A DNA stretch of 64,000 bases from Acidobacteriaceae bacterium dw_441. Its GTDB lineage: Bacteria > Acidobacteriota > Terriglobia > Terriglobales > Acidobacteriaceae. The translations under genes and the position numbers were made by a program. The DNA lies in the NCBI GenBank assembly GCA_018449715.1, contig JAAVVA010000003.1, forward strand, positions 1-64,000, in the 5' to 3' direction. The first letter of the stretch is position 1. Each line of letters begins with the position of its first letter. Below the pieces are notes generated by a model. It searched no databases, was not told the origin of the DNA, and worked only from the letters and a program-made list of their open reading frames with translations. This document shows positions 1-10,982 of the stretch, one piece after another.

Positions 1-474
1 CGTGAACGGTTTAAAGCCCCTCCAGCCGCCATTCTTCTCTGCGCCTTCGGTATAGAGCTGAGATTCGCGGTTGATCATAATGTCTGCGAGGATTCCGTAA
101 GCGTCTGCCCAGGCCGCAATTACCTCGTCGGTCGCGGCCTCTCCCAGCACATGACGAATTGCCCGCAGCAAATGATCGCCTACGATGGGGTAATGCTCCG
201 CTTGAACTTCCATGCTGCCATGTTTGTGTGCGATGCGCTCCACCATGCCCCCCAGCTTGTCTAGATGGTCGATGTGGGCTGCGTACATCAGAATAGAAGC
301 TGCAAGATTTGCGGCCTGCCCGCCGTCTCTCTGGTTTGCTTTGTTGAAAATATTCAAAAGTGCCGGGTTTTCTTTAAACAGACTAAGGTAGAAATGCTTG
401 GTGATCGCTTCACCATGCTGCTGCAAGGCTGGTACAGTGTTGCGAATAATTGTGCGTTGCCGATCTGTGAGCAT
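1..474 (-). CDS. hmp: Flavohaemoglobin (NO dioxygenase), N-terminal part, cut by window start
   Basis: Translation of the minus strand from the ATG at 474 gives 158 codons without a stop, running off the window. It begins MLTDRQRTIIRNTVPALQQH and continues with the globin signatures of Hmp: a KHFYLSLF segment, an NQRDGGQAANLAASILMYA segment and an EHYPIVGDHLLRAI segment that carries the proximal haem histidine. Hmp oxidises nitric oxide to nitrate in the cytoplasm using haem, FAD and NADPH. Only the globin domain and the start of the linker (ending in GWRGFKPF) are visible; the FAD/NAD domains should lie to the left. A purine-rich GGAAAGGAA lies just upstream of the start. A palindrome of FNR/CRP type lies 69-82 bases upstream of the ATG. 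Confidence 0.93.
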   Translation of the reverse strand, partial: MLTDRQRTIIRNTVPALQQHGEAITKHFYLSLFKENPALLNIFNKANQRDGGQAANLAASILMYAAHIDHLDKLGGMVERIAHKHGSMEVQAEHYPIVGDHLLRAIRHVLGEAATDEVIAAWADAYGILADIMINRESQLYTEGAEKNGGWRGFKPFT

Positions 475-542
475 CTTCGATTCCTTTCCGCCATGCTTGT
501 ATGGCGCTAGCTCGACCCTAATCAGGATTGCAAGCCGAGGCG

Positions 543-556
543 ATGACATAAGTCAT
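543..556. promoter_or_regulatory. FNR-like inverted repeat upstream of hmp
   Basis: ATGACATAAGTCAT contains perfect 5-bp arms ATGAC and GTCAT separated by four bases, the geometry of FNR/Dnr-type half sites (TTGAT-N4-ATCAA) but with different outer bases. It lies between the truncated haemoglobin stop and the hmp start, both read leftwards. A role in NO- or oxygen-responsive control of hmp is inference from position and symmetry. Confidence 0.4.
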
Positions 557-576
557 AGGTTGGCTGCTGATACCTA

Positions 577-960
577 CTAGGCGGGAGTCTCGACAATTTC
601 GCCTTTTAGGCTCTGGAGAAACTGGACGATTTCTCTTTGCTCTACTTCGTGAACCTGCAGCTTGGATAGTGTCGCCGCAGCATGTCCCATAAAGATGGCC
701 CAGTCACCCTCATCAATTCTCATACCGCGATGGGTTAGAGCCATATCTCTGCCACGGTAGTATGTAGAAGCCCCGGCACAGGAACACAGAAATTCGATAA
801 GAAGCTGTTGCTCACGTTTGAGACCATCGGCGCCACGATGTGCCCAGAATCGGGCAAGCAGAGGGTCTAATTGAAGGCGAGGAAGAAGGTCATCTGCTAA
901 GGCAGTGATTGCGTCATAGCCTCCTAGCCGGGAATACAAAGATGATTCTTGTGTGTGCAT
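577..960 (-). CDS. Truncated haemoglobin (group I-like)
   Basis: A 127-aa protein beginning MHTQESSLYSRLGGYDAITA. The LYxRLGGxxAI opening, the following helix and the conserved RGMRIDEGDW segment (the distal side of many trHb proteins) identify the truncated haemoglobin family, which binds O2 or NO on haem. The reading frame is open upstream to 1107, but the ATG at 960 starts exactly where family members start and has GAGGG about 10 bases before it. The gene lies directly upstream of hmp on the same strand with a 102-base gap, so the two probably act together in NO detoxification. Length is normal for the family (about 120-130 aa). Confidence 0.88.
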   Translation of the reverse strand: MHTQESSLYSRLGGYDAITALADDLLPRLQLDPLLARFWAHRGADGLKREQQLLIEFLCSCAGASTYYRGRDMALTHRGMRIDEGDWAIFMGHAAATLSKLQVHEVEQREIVQFLQSLKGEIVETPA

Positions 961-1300
961 TGTGTGAGCCCTCAATTCATGTGCGGTCCATATCGGCAGT
1001 GCTGGTCTAGCGATAGTCGCACCTGCATAATCAGGTCGGAGCTTGCGCGTTCTGTCGCACGCATACCAGCCAGTAAATGGCATTCTCCATCGGGCACTGT
1101 CAAGCAATAGAATGCTCCCGCACCAATCTATGCGTCTTGTACAGAAGTGCTCTTGTTCGGATTATCCCTGTATGAAGTAACGATATGAAACACGGGGCGG
1201 CGTATTCCTATTCAGCCGCTTTCAGGAAGATTTTATGGAAATATGGATTCGAGGGTGTACATACTAATGGGCATCGCCACGATGTGACGATGTGCTCAGT
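961..1300. other. 340-bp intergenic stretch
   Basis: This is the gap between the truncated haemoglobin start (left) and the AraC-family stop (right). I see no convincing gene. A TTGACA on the minus strand near 1096-1101 could be a -35 box for the haemoglobin gene, but no good -10 follows at the right distance. Confidence 0.4.
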
Positions 1301-2230
1301 CTAGTCTGTGAGTCCCTGAGCACGATATCGATTCGAACGCCACAGCGGAAGATATTGTCCGGGCGTGACTCCTGTGATCCGCTTGAAGTGACGGGTGAAA
1401 TGACTCTGGTCTGTGAAGCCGGTATCGCTCGCGACATCCACAATCGAAGCCCCCTCGCTCAGGAGCTTCTTTGCCGCTTCGACCCGAAGCTGTGTCAGAT
1501 AGGCATGGGGGGAGAGACCTACGTCCCGTCGAAATGTTCTCATCAAGTGAAAGCGGCTGAGTTGTGCGATTTCGGCTAGCTCTTCGACGCTGATGTTCTT
1601 TCGATAGTAGCCATGGAGGTAGTCTTTGACGCGGATAATTTTGCCTCGTTCGTCCCGAGTAGTCGAATCATTTCTCGGCTCACACACGTGCCGTTCGCCC
1701 AGATGCGTAAATACATCAGCTAAATCATCTTCGATGTTAAGGGTATCCGCGTCTTTCTCCAATTTGCGATGAAGTCGTAGCAGGCTCGCCGCGAGTGCAT
1801 CATCTTGCACGAATGGCTTTACAAATCGTGGAACTCCAGATCCGAAATCTTCTCGGCGACTCTGAAAGAATCCATTCTCCAAGTAGATCATTCGAAAGCC
1901 CCAACCGTTCTCTGTCGCAGGCTTCGGAGCATGTACTTCACCTGGATTAAGGAGCAACACTGTTCCGGTTGGGAGAATATGCGTGGCGCTTTGACAATAG
2001 GAACTCATGGTTCCACGGTCTACAACACCGATGGCAGGAACAGTATGAAAGTGCTGAGCAAACTCATAATTTCCATAGGAACCCTGTAACACTTCGACAT
2101 TTTCAAGTTCTGGATGGCGCCAGATTCGGGCTCTGTCTCCTGAACCCAGAGGTCTCGGTTCTCGAGAGCGTACGAGTACATCCTGCGCTCCCGAACTTGT
2201 AGAAACCCTGATTCTTTTTAATGCGCCCAT
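1301..2230 (-). CDS. AraC-family transcriptional regulator
   Basis: About 309 aa. The N-terminal part (roughly residues 20-170) is an AraC-type cupin sensor domain with the motifs AQHFHTVPAIGVVDRG and LLLNPGEVHAPKP. The C-terminal 100 residues contain two helix-turn-helix units, with SVEELAEIAQLSRFHLMRTF and SIVDVASDTGFTDQSHFTRH followed by FKRITGVTPGQYL, the classical AraC ending. A GTG at 2254 is possible, but the ATG at 2230 has AGGTG upstream and leaves the CRP-like palindrome (2240-2255) outside the gene. It is divergent from the radical SAM gene and is a likely regulator of it; the ligand is unknown. Confidence 0.92.
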   Translation of the reverse strand: MGALKRIRVSTSSGAQDVLVRSREPRPLGSGDRARIWRHPELENVEVLQGSYGNYEFAQHFHTVPAIGVVDRGTMSSYCQSATHILPTGTVLLLNPGEVHAPKPATENGWGFRMIYLENGFFQSRREDFGSGVPRFVKPFVQDDALAASLLRLHRKLEKDADTLNIEDDLADVFTHLGERHVCEPRNDSTTRDERGKIIRVKDYLHGYYRKNISVEELAEIAQLSRFHLMRTFRRDVGLSPHAYLTQLRVEAAKKLLSEGASIVDVASDTGFTDQSHFTRHFKRITGVTPGQYLPLWRSNRYRAQGLTD

Positions 2231-2239
2231 GTCGACACC

Positions 2240-2255
2240 TGTGATCTGGCTCACA
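2240..2255. promoter_or_regulatory. Perfect CRP-type palindrome
   Basis: TGTGATCTGGCTCACA matches TGTGA-N6-TCACA exactly, and the symmetry extends by one base pair on each side (C...G). It sits in the divergent control region between the AraC-family gene (start 2230) and the radical SAM gene (start 2374). In E. coli this is the CRP consensus; in Acidobacteriota the binding protein would be some CRP/FNR-family member. It could act on either gene. Confidence 0.6.
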
Positions 2256-2373
2256 GCTTGAGTCTAGCAGGGTGTGGATTGACAGCAACAAAGTTGTATG
2301 CCGCACTTTCATACAAGACGGGCAACATGCGCTGAGTTCATTCTTGGCATCGACGGTACAGGAGACGCAATCG

Positions 2374-4473
<2,100 letters not shown>

Positions 4474-4562
4474 TTTCGAATCCTCCCACTCTAACTTAAC
4501 GTAATCATCTGCAGCGAGTCTTGGAAGGGGCGGAAAGCCTTTGCGACGAAAGAAGTAACGAA

Positions 4563-5741
4563 ATGAAAAATATCGCCGTTTTAGGCTCAACGGGCTCTAT
4601 CGGTAGCTCTACCCTGGATATCTGTGAGCGATACCCAGATCGATACAATGTGGTGTCTTTGGCCTCGGGTCACAACACCTCTATGCTGCTACAACAGTGC
4701 ATCCGGTGGCGCCCATCCGTGGTCTCTGTCAATAAAGAAGAAAATGCCGCTCTCTTAGAACGTGAACTTCGGACACGCGGAATGAATGACATCGCAGTTC
4801 TGTATGGGCGAGAGGGGACGATCGCAGTTTCCACTCTCCCCGGAGTTGACTTCGTTGTCAGCGCTATCGTGGGACTTGAGGGACTCGAAGCCACATATGC
4901 ATCTGCTGTGGCAGGCAAAACAATAGGTCTCGCCAGTAAAGAGTGTCTGGTTGCTGCAGGAGACTTGCTTTTGACTGCCGCACGTGAGCACAATGCAACA
5001 CTTCTTCCGATTGATTCCGAGCACAATGCAATTCACCAGTGTATGAGAGCGGGAGTCCGTCCGGAGATAAGCCAGATATGGCTAACAGCCTCGGGTGGCC
5101 CCTTTCTACGAACTCCATTGGAAGAGTTCGATTTTCTTACCCCGGCCCAGGCCCTCAAGCATCCCACATGGTCGATGGGAAAACGAATATCGGTGGACTC
5201 TGCGACGATGTTGAACAAAGGTCTCGAGGTAATCGAGGCAGCAAAATTGTTTGGCTTGTCACCTTCGCAGGTGAAGGTGACCATTCATCCGCAGTCCATT
5301 GTCCACTCCTTGGTTGAGTATGTGGATGGCTCGTTCCTCGCACAGTTGTCCGTCACCGACATGCGGTTGCCGATTCTCTACGCCCTTTCCTATCCTGAGC
5401 GTGTCATTTCGGATTTCAGATTAGATTTCGCAGGTCTGTCCAGGCTTGATTTCACGCAACCAGACTTGGAGCGTTTTCCATGCCTGCGCCTTGCCTATGA
5501 AGCTGCAGAAATTGGTGGTTCTCTGCTGATTGCTTTGAATGCCGCTGATGAAACGGCCGTCGAAGCATTTCTAGAGGGATCGATAAAGTTCACTAGCATT
5601 CCACGAGTTATAGAGCGAGTTCTTTCGCTTGCACCAGAGGTCCAACCCAAGTCGATTAAAGAGGTAGTAGACCTAGATTGGGAACTTCGTGAAACTGCGT
5701 ATGAGGTTGTAATGCAAGAAGACGGCTGTACCGGACGCTGA
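4563..5741 (+). CDS. dxr: 1-deoxy-D-xylulose 5-phosphate reductoisomerase
   Basis: 392 aa, normal for Dxr/IspC, which converts DXP to MEP with NADPH in the methylerythritol phosphate pathway. Visible motifs: GSTGSIG (8-14) for NADPH; LASKE with K126; the metal ligands in IDSEHNAI (D151, E153); ASGGPF (176-181); VDSATMLNKGLEVIEA with the third metal ligand E222; and HPQSIVHSLVEYVDGS. All catalytic residues are present, so the enzyme should be active. Small deviations (LASKE rather than LANKE) suggest a divergent copy. The ATG at 4563 matches the family start; a frame extension to 4521 is not needed. Dxr usually lies with cdsA or rseP in bacteria, so pairing with a lipid-type radical SAM gene is unusual. 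Confidence 0.95.
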   Translation: MKNIAVLGSTGSIGSSTLDICERYPDRYNVVSLASGHNTSMLLQQCIRWRPSVVSVNKEENAALLERELRTRGMNDIAVLYGREGTIAVSTLPGVDFVVSAIVGLEGLEATYASAVAGKTIGLASKECLVAAGDLLLTAAREHNATLLPIDSEHNAIHQCMRAGVRPEISQIWLTASGGPFLRTPLEEFDFLTPAQALKHPTWSMGKRISVDSATMLNKGLEVIEAAKLFGLSPSQVKVTIHPQSIVHSLVEYVDGSFLAQLSVTDMRLPILYALSYPERVISDFRLDFAGLSRLDFTQPDLERFPCLRLAYEAAEIGGSLLIALNAADETAVEAFLEGSIKFTSIPRVIERVLSLAPEVQPKSIKEVVDLDWELRETAYEVVMQEDGCTGR

Positions 5742-5830
5742 GTAATTGTGTCCCTTACTTCCTTGAAGCAAAGCAAGCGCACTATCGTACAAGACCATCA
5801 AGTAGCCTTTACGACAAGCTAGTGCTTGTG

Positions 5831-7294
5831 ATGTCTCTCGCTAGAAACATACCCAAGCCGAGCCTGACGTGGTCTCTGCTCATCCTGTGCTCACTCGGCT
5901 CTGTAGCTCCCCAGGCATGGAGCCAGCACGCACCGAATCTCCCAGATGCTCCCTGGCAACCTCCTGCGGCGGTGCTGAAGAGGTACGTTCCCATCGTTAC
6001 GCATAGTGAGGCGGAGTTAGACGCAACCGAGGCTTACACGCTCGGGGAACTGATCGACACTGCTGAATCAAACAACCCAACGACCAAAGAGGCTTGGAGC
6101 CGTGCCAAGGCGAGTGCCGCCTCGGTCGGGATCGCGAAGAGTGAGCTGTACCCGACACTGTTCGCGTTCGCGACAGGCAAGAATTACAACAGCCCGCCGC
6201 TCCTCTATAACACCTTCGTCGTTCAGGACATTGGTCTCTTTGCTACCGCGGTTCATCTCGATTACACCCTGGTCGATTTCGGCGCTCGCAGGTCTGAAAT
6301 CACGGCAGCGCAGGCGAAGCTGGTTGCTGCGAATCTGGCCTTCAATGACGTCCACCTCCAACTGATTCAGCAGGTGAGTCAGGCCTATTACGCGCTTCTG
6401 AACGCCAGCGGATTACGGGCAGCGGCAGAAGTGAACCTCAGTGATGCAACGGCTCTTGAAGAAGCCGCCCAGGAGAGACGCAACAACGGTCTTGCCACAT
6501 TGCCCGACCTTCTCGAAGCGCGCGCGGAAAGAGAAAAGGCCAACTACGATCTTCAAAGTGCAATTGGCGTAGAAAAAACCGCTTTCGGAGATCTGGCGAC
6601 CGTCATCGCTGCACGGCCCACTCATTCTTTCAAAGTTCAGGAACTCGATGACCTGCACATTCCCGATGCTCTGGATCAGACCGTCGAAGATGCAATCGGA
6701 AACGCCTTCCAGCAGCGCCCGGACCTTCTGGCCGAAAGAGCAAAGGTCAAGGCTGCTCATGCCGAAGTAACTCACGCCATCTCCGCATATTTCCCGACAC
6801 TTAGCTTTGAAGGTGAGGGCGGGTGGGTTCGTGCATGGGGGCAACAGAACCCTTATCCGGGAACATATGCGCAGACCCGAACCTACGAGGCGGGGCTTTC
6901 TCTCAAATGGACGATCTTCGATGGCTTGCGCCGGGAGAACCGGATCTCGCAGGCAAAGGCAGAGGAAGCCGAAGCAAGGAACGCCGTACACGAGCGAGAG
7001 GATCAGATAGCCGACCGCGTATGGGCTAGTTATGAGGATGCGGTTACTGCGCTCGAGCAGCGGAAAGCCGCAGCATCCTTGCTCACGGCTTCTACCGAAT
7101 CTCATTCGGCCGCCGTTGAGTCGTACAAGGATGGCGTGCGCAACCTGCTCGATGTTTTGAATGCAGAGCGCGACCTTGCACGAGCCAGGGCTCTTGATGT
7201 GACTGCCCGTACACGGGTCCTGCAGTCGTTCACCAGTCTCGCGTTCAGGACCGGCGATCTCCTCGCGCAGCATCCGAAAGGTAAAACACCATGA
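5831..7294 (+). CDS. TolC-family outer-membrane efflux protein (MdtP-like)
   Basis: 487 aa with a hydrophobic N-terminal signal (roughly 10-33, ending AWSQ). The body is alpha-helical with repeated TolC/OEP units such as AEAELNLSDATALEEAAQ-like and DLLEARAEREKANYDLQ, a LxWTIFDGLRRENRI segment and LLDVLNAERDLARARA near the C terminus. It forms the outer-membrane channel of a tripartite pump. A GTG three codons upstream (5822) is an alternative start. Its stop overlaps the next start (ATGA), so it is the first gene of an operon OMF / YtcA-like / membrane fusion / FUSC, the same parts list as E. coli ytcA-mdtNOP. Confidence 0.9.
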   Translation: MSLARNIPKPSLTWSLLILCSLGSVAPQAWSQHAPNLPDAPWQPPAAVLKRYVPIVTHSEAELDATEAYTLGELIDTAESNNPTTKEAWSRAKASAASVGIAKSELYPTLFAFATGKNYNSPPLLYNTFVVQDIGLFATAVHLDYTLVDFGARRSEITAAQAKLVAANLAFNDVHLQLIQQVSQAYYALLNASGLRAAAEVNLSDATALEEAAQERRNNGLATLPDLLEARAEREKANYDLQSAIGVEKTAFGDLATVIAARPTHSFKVQELDDLHIPDALDQTVEDAIGNAFQQRPDLLAERAKVKAAHAEVTHAISAYFPTLSFEGEGGWVRAWGQQNPYPGTYAQTRTYEAGLSLKWTIFDGLRRENRISQAKAEEAEARNAVHEREDQIADRVWASYEDAVTALEQRKAAASLLTASTESHSAAVESYKDGVRNLLDVLNAERDLARARALDVTARTRVLQSFTSLAFRTGDLLAQHPKGKTP

Positions 7295-7599
7295 AGACCA
7301 ACTTAACACTGAGTCAGCCACAATCCAGACAGCCGTTTGAGAAGTGTGCCACTGTATCTCTCGCGACGCTCTCTGTTGTCGGTATGAGCGGTTGCTCCTA
7401 TTCGCCCTCATTCAATCTCCTCGGCTCGTACTTTCCGGCGTGGATTATTTGCTTCGCTGTCGCTACGGCACTGACGAGTGTGATCCATACAGTGTTCACC
7501 AAAACAAAGATGGTGACAGAACTCTGGCCATTGCCTGTCGTTTACTCATCCCTGATCAGCTTCCTGAGCTGCACGCTCTGGATCATTTTCTTCAATTAG
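7291..7599 (+). CDS. YtcA-family small membrane protein
   Basis: 102 aa, starting in an ATGA overlap with the TolC-like gene. Residues about 24-36 form a hydrophobic stretch ending in GC (VVGMSGCSYSP), possibly a lipobox, followed by NLLGSYFPAWIICF and a second and third membrane segment, ending in LSCTLWIIFF. The layout matches YtcA, a small protein of unknown function encoded beside MdtNOP pumps. The N-terminal extension before the hydrophobic region is longer than usual; an internal start cannot be excluded. Confidence 0.75.
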   Translation: MKTNLTLSQPQSRQPFEKCATVSLATLSVVGMSGCSYSPSFNLLGSYFPAWIICFAVATALTSVIHTVFTKTKMVTELWPLPVVYSSLISFLSCTLWIIFFN

Positions 7600-7615
7600 T
7601 GAGGCACTGAGACCC

Positions 7616-8824
7616 TTGAACGTAACCTACGAACAATCGCAACGAACGAACCGCGGCATTCTAGTCAGCGCATGCATTCTGCTGGGGGCGCTGATATCGG
7701 GGGCCATGGTCGTGCACAGCGTAACTGCTCATCCGAGGACGGATGATGCCGAAGTGACTGCCAACTTTATCGGCATGGCGCCGCTAGTCGAAGGGCCGGT
7801 CGTAGAGTTGCCTGTCCACGATAACGACTTCGTGAAGAAGGGCACGCTTCTCTATAAGATCGATGATCGCCCGTACCTCTATGTTCTGCAGAGTGCACTC
7901 GCTGCGCAGGAACAACTCGAAGGCCTTATCGAGAATGAATCACGGCAGATTTCATCGCAGGTAAGTCATGTCGAAGTATCCTCGGCCGGAAGACAAGCGG
8001 CTTTAGCGAATGAGGTTCGTGCTGATGATGAAATAAAAGTGAGTGAAGCAGCTATTTCTGAGGCCGAAGCTGCCGTCAGACAGGCCCAGTCTGATTCGGA
8101 GTACGCTACCGGCAACCTCCACCGTATTGAGCCCTTGTTGGCTAAGGGGTTTGTGACGACAGATGATGTCCATCGTGCTCGTACACTTGCAGACGCAAAA
8201 AATGCAGCAGTACAGCAGGCTGAATCACAGCTCACTCTGGCCAAAGCAAAGCTGCTTGCGGCAACCGCTCAAAAGCAACAGGCGGTCGCTCAGAAGACTC
8301 AGAGTGAAGCGCAGGTGAACGAGTCGGCACACTCAGTCCTGGTCCTCGCTCCACTGCTCGCACAAAGGGAAAGTCGTGCCGCCGCAGTCAGATTGGCGCG
8401 GTACAACTACGAGCAGTGCAGTGTCGTAGCCCCATTTGATGCACGGGTCACGAACTTGACAATCTCTGAAGGGCAGTATGCCAAGGTGGGTCAGCAGATG
8501 TTCACGCTGATCGATAACCGTACCTGGTGGGCGCTCGCCAACTTTCGTGAATCCCAACTCGGTCATATCACGGCCGGTGAATCAGTCGATGTGTATCTGA
8601 TGTCGAACTCGAAGACGAAGCTTCGCGGCACCGTTGAGAGCGTCGGGTACGGTGTCACGCCAGATCCCGATGTCGTCGGGAAACTTGCTTCTGGTCTGCC
8701 CGATGTGCAGCGCACGCTCAACTGGGTGAGACTCGCGTCTCGTTATCCAGTACGCATCCGCATCATCGATCCACCACCTTCGGTCCTGCGCGTTGGGCAG
8801 GTAGCGAATGTCATAGTTCGGTAA
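7616..8824 (+). CDS. HlyD/EmrA-type membrane fusion protein (MdtN-like)
   Basis: 402 aa from a TTG start, 16 bases after the YtcA-like stop with GTGAGG upstream. One membrane helix (about 17-37) is followed by TDDAEVTANFIGMAPLVEGPVVELPV, the start of the lipoyl/barrel-sandwich half, a long helical hairpin (about 90-255) rich in Ala, Gln and Glu, then YNYEQCSVVAPFDARVTNLTISEGQY, the second lipoyl half. The C-terminal beta-barrel contains WWALANFRESQL. It bridges the inner-membrane FUSC protein and the outer-membrane channel. Confidence 0.9.
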   Translation: MNVTYEQSQRTNRGILVSACILLGALISGAMVVHSVTAHPRTDDAEVTANFIGMAPLVEGPVVELPVHDNDFVKKGTLLYKIDDRPYLYVLQSALAAQEQLEGLIENESRQISSQVSHVEVSSAGRQAALANEVRADDEIKVSEAAISEAEAAVRQAQSDSEYATGNLHRIEPLLAKGFVTTDDVHRARTLADAKNAAVQQAESQLTLAKAKLLAATAQKQQAVAQKTQSEAQVNESAHSVLVLAPLLAQRESRAAAVRLARYNYEQCSVVAPFDARVTNLTISEGQYAKVGQQMFTLIDNRTWWALANFRESQLGHITAGESVDVYLMSNSKTKLRGTVESVGYGVTPDPDVVGKLASGLPDVQRTLNWVRLASRYPVRIRIIDPPPSVLRVGQVANVIVR

Positions 8825-8832
8825 GGAACACT

Positions 8833-10917
8833 ATGTCTCGAACCCTTCAGGCGTTTCCGACGATCAGCCGGGCCGCAAATGTAGTTCGTGCGGAGCTTGC
8901 CATGTATCCCGGCAGGTTCTCACTTATGTTCAGAATTGTGCTCGCCTGCACGTCCGTGATGGTGCTGGTGATGGTCTTTCGCATACCCGCCGCCGCGCTT
9001 GGAGCCTACTACCCGCTACTGCTTTCGCGTGATAGCCCGCGAGCAACACGCCGATCTGCTCTGCGGACGTCGATAGTCTGCGCGCTCGGGGCGATGGAAA
9101 TCATCATTGGCGCGATGCTTTTTGCGGGCTCACCGTTCTTGCACTTCTTCTGGCTGATGGCGAACCTCTTTGCCGTCTTCTACCTCATCAGTGCTATGAA
9201 GCTCTACGATGCAGCCGTTGCTCTTGGCGTGTTGATCGCCTCAGCAATGACCATATGGGATACGGCAGCATCGCCTGCGACCCGTGTGACTCTCACCCTG
9301 TACACATTGCTCTCAATCTTGATGGGTTGTGTGATCTCTGCCCTCATCGAGACTCTCTTCGCCCAAACTCACCCCTCCGACGCGGTACTTGATGGTATTC
9401 AGCAGCGTCTCACCCTGACAGAGAAGCTCTTGCGCAAAGGTGGCAACATCGATGCTGACATCGCCTCCATCAGGGTTCAGCTAGGGCGCTATGCTACGAG
9501 GGGCACAGGGGATATTCGGGAGATCCTCGCTCATTCGAACTACGATGGCTCGTACAAGGCTCAGCTTGCAACCGTAGTCGCCTTGTCCGGACAGCTTATA
9601 GAACTGTCTGTGAACCTCGGGGAAACGATCCGCCTCCTATCGCCGTCCGATGCAATTCGCTGTAGCTCGATCGCGCAAAATATAGCGGGAATTAGGTTAA
9701 GGATTGCTCGGGAGGAGGCGCCTGACTGGCTCGATCTTTCCGATGAAGTGGAGCACGCGAATCCGGTACTGGCCGAGATTGAAAGAAATGTCGAACTGAT
9801 CGCCGAATCCTTTTCCGACGATGATCCAACCCCACATCACCATTTGCCTGAATCCGGCGAGCAGCAGAGGATAGGAATCTTCCAAAACGATGCTTTTAGC
9901 AGCCCGGAGCATCTCAAATTTGCCATCCGTGGAACCCTGAGTGCGATGGCCTGCTATCTCTTTTACATGGGCGTCGGATGGACGTTTCTGGCGGGATCGG
10001 TGACGACCTGCATTCTGACAGCTCTCACGAACACAGGTGCAACGCGTCACAAGCAGTTGCTTCGATTCGCCGGCTTCTTTGTCGGAGCCTGCATCCTTGG
10101 ATTTGGAACCCAAACATTGATTTTGCCGCAGATTGATTCTCTTCCCGAGTTCACCCTCTTGTTTGCCTTTGTGATTGCCCTCGGAGCATGGGCTGCGACT
10201 TCCAGCCCCCGCCTAGCCTATCTCGGATTTCAAATTGTACTGGCATACGACCTCACCAATCTCAACCGCTTTACGTTGAACACCTCGCTCGTGCCGGCCC
10301 GCGATGCGATCCTCGGCATCATTCTCGGAATCGTTGCGATGTGGCTTTTCTTCGATCACTTGTGGTCACGCTCGACCGCAGAGACGATGAGAGTTATGCT
10401 TCCCACGACGATACGAGATGTCGCACAACTGGATCACTTGAGCAACGCCGAGCCACCGCACGAGCTACGTCGCTTTCAAGCCGAGTGCGAGCGCATCAGC
10501 CGCAACTTCGATAAGATTCGTACTCTTTCCGATCACTCGGTCTTCGAATCTTTTCCGAAGGATCGGCACGAGGCTTTTATGGCTCACTGCATTGAGTCCT
10601 TCCTGCCTCAGCTACGCGCCTACCTTCTTGTCAAAACTGGCCTACTCCAAGACGGAACGATAAACGATATGCAACAGCATACTGAGCTGGTCGATGATGC
10701 AAAACGTCGCTCTTCCGAGATTCTCCTTAGAGCCGCGCAAATAATCGAACGGTATCCTGAAAATTCGGTTGAAACGATCGATCACGGAGATAGGCAGCTT
10801 TTGGAGTTTACGAAAAAAGCAGCACTTGAAATTGAAAGTAACGGTCGGAGGACCCCAGCCACTGGGCTACGTCTTTGTTCCTCGCTACTAGATCTGGCGC
10901 TCCATGTTCAGATGTAG
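8833..10917 (+). CDS. FUSC-family inner-membrane transporter (MdtO/AaeB-like)
   Basis: 694 aa, starting 8 bases after the fusion protein gene. It has two blocks of membrane segments (about 30-180 and 360-520) separated and followed by soluble helical regions, the duplicated architecture of the FUSC/aromatic acid exporter family. The first block includes YPGRFSLMFRIVLACTSVMVL and the second GTLSAMACYLFYMGVGWTF. Family members export aromatic acids or confer resistance to lipophilic compounds; the substrate here is not known. It closes the four-gene efflux operon. Confidence 0.88.
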   Translation: MSRTLQAFPTISRAANVVRAELAMYPGRFSLMFRIVLACTSVMVLVMVFRIPAAALGAYYPLLLSRDSPRATRRSALRTSIVCALGAMEIIIGAMLFAGSPFLHFFWLMANLFAVFYLISAMKLYDAAVALGVLIASAMTIWDTAASPATRVTLTLYTLLSILMGCVISALIETLFAQTHPSDAVLDGIQQRLTLTEKLLRKGGNIDADIASIRVQLGRYATRGTGDIREILAHSNYDGSYKAQLATVVALSGQLIELSVNLGETIRLLSPSDAIRCSSIAQNIAGIRLRIAREEAPDWLDLSDEVEHANPVLAEIERNVELIAESFSDDDPTPHHHLPESGEQQRIGIFQNDAFSSPEHLKFAIRGTLSAMACYLFYMGVGWTFLAGSVTTCILTALTNTGATRHKQLLRFAGFFVGACILGFGTQTLILPQIDSLPEFTLLFAFVIALGAWAATSSPRLAYLGFQIVLAYDLTNLNRFTLNTSLVPARDAILGIILGIVAMWLFFDHLWSRSTAETMRVMLPTTIRDVAQLDHLSNAEPPHELRRFQAECERISRNFDKIRTLSDHSVFESFPKDRHEAFMAHCIESFLPQLRAYLLVKTGLLQDGTINDMQQHTELVDDAKRRSSEILLRAAQIIERYPENSVETIDHGDRQLLEFTKKAALEIESNGRRTPATGLRLCSSLLDLALHVQM

Positions 10918-10982
10918 CTTCACTCTCCCACTTCCGAATAAGTGGCGCCTGCACAAGTGTGAGGATCAGAATTTCGGGGGGA

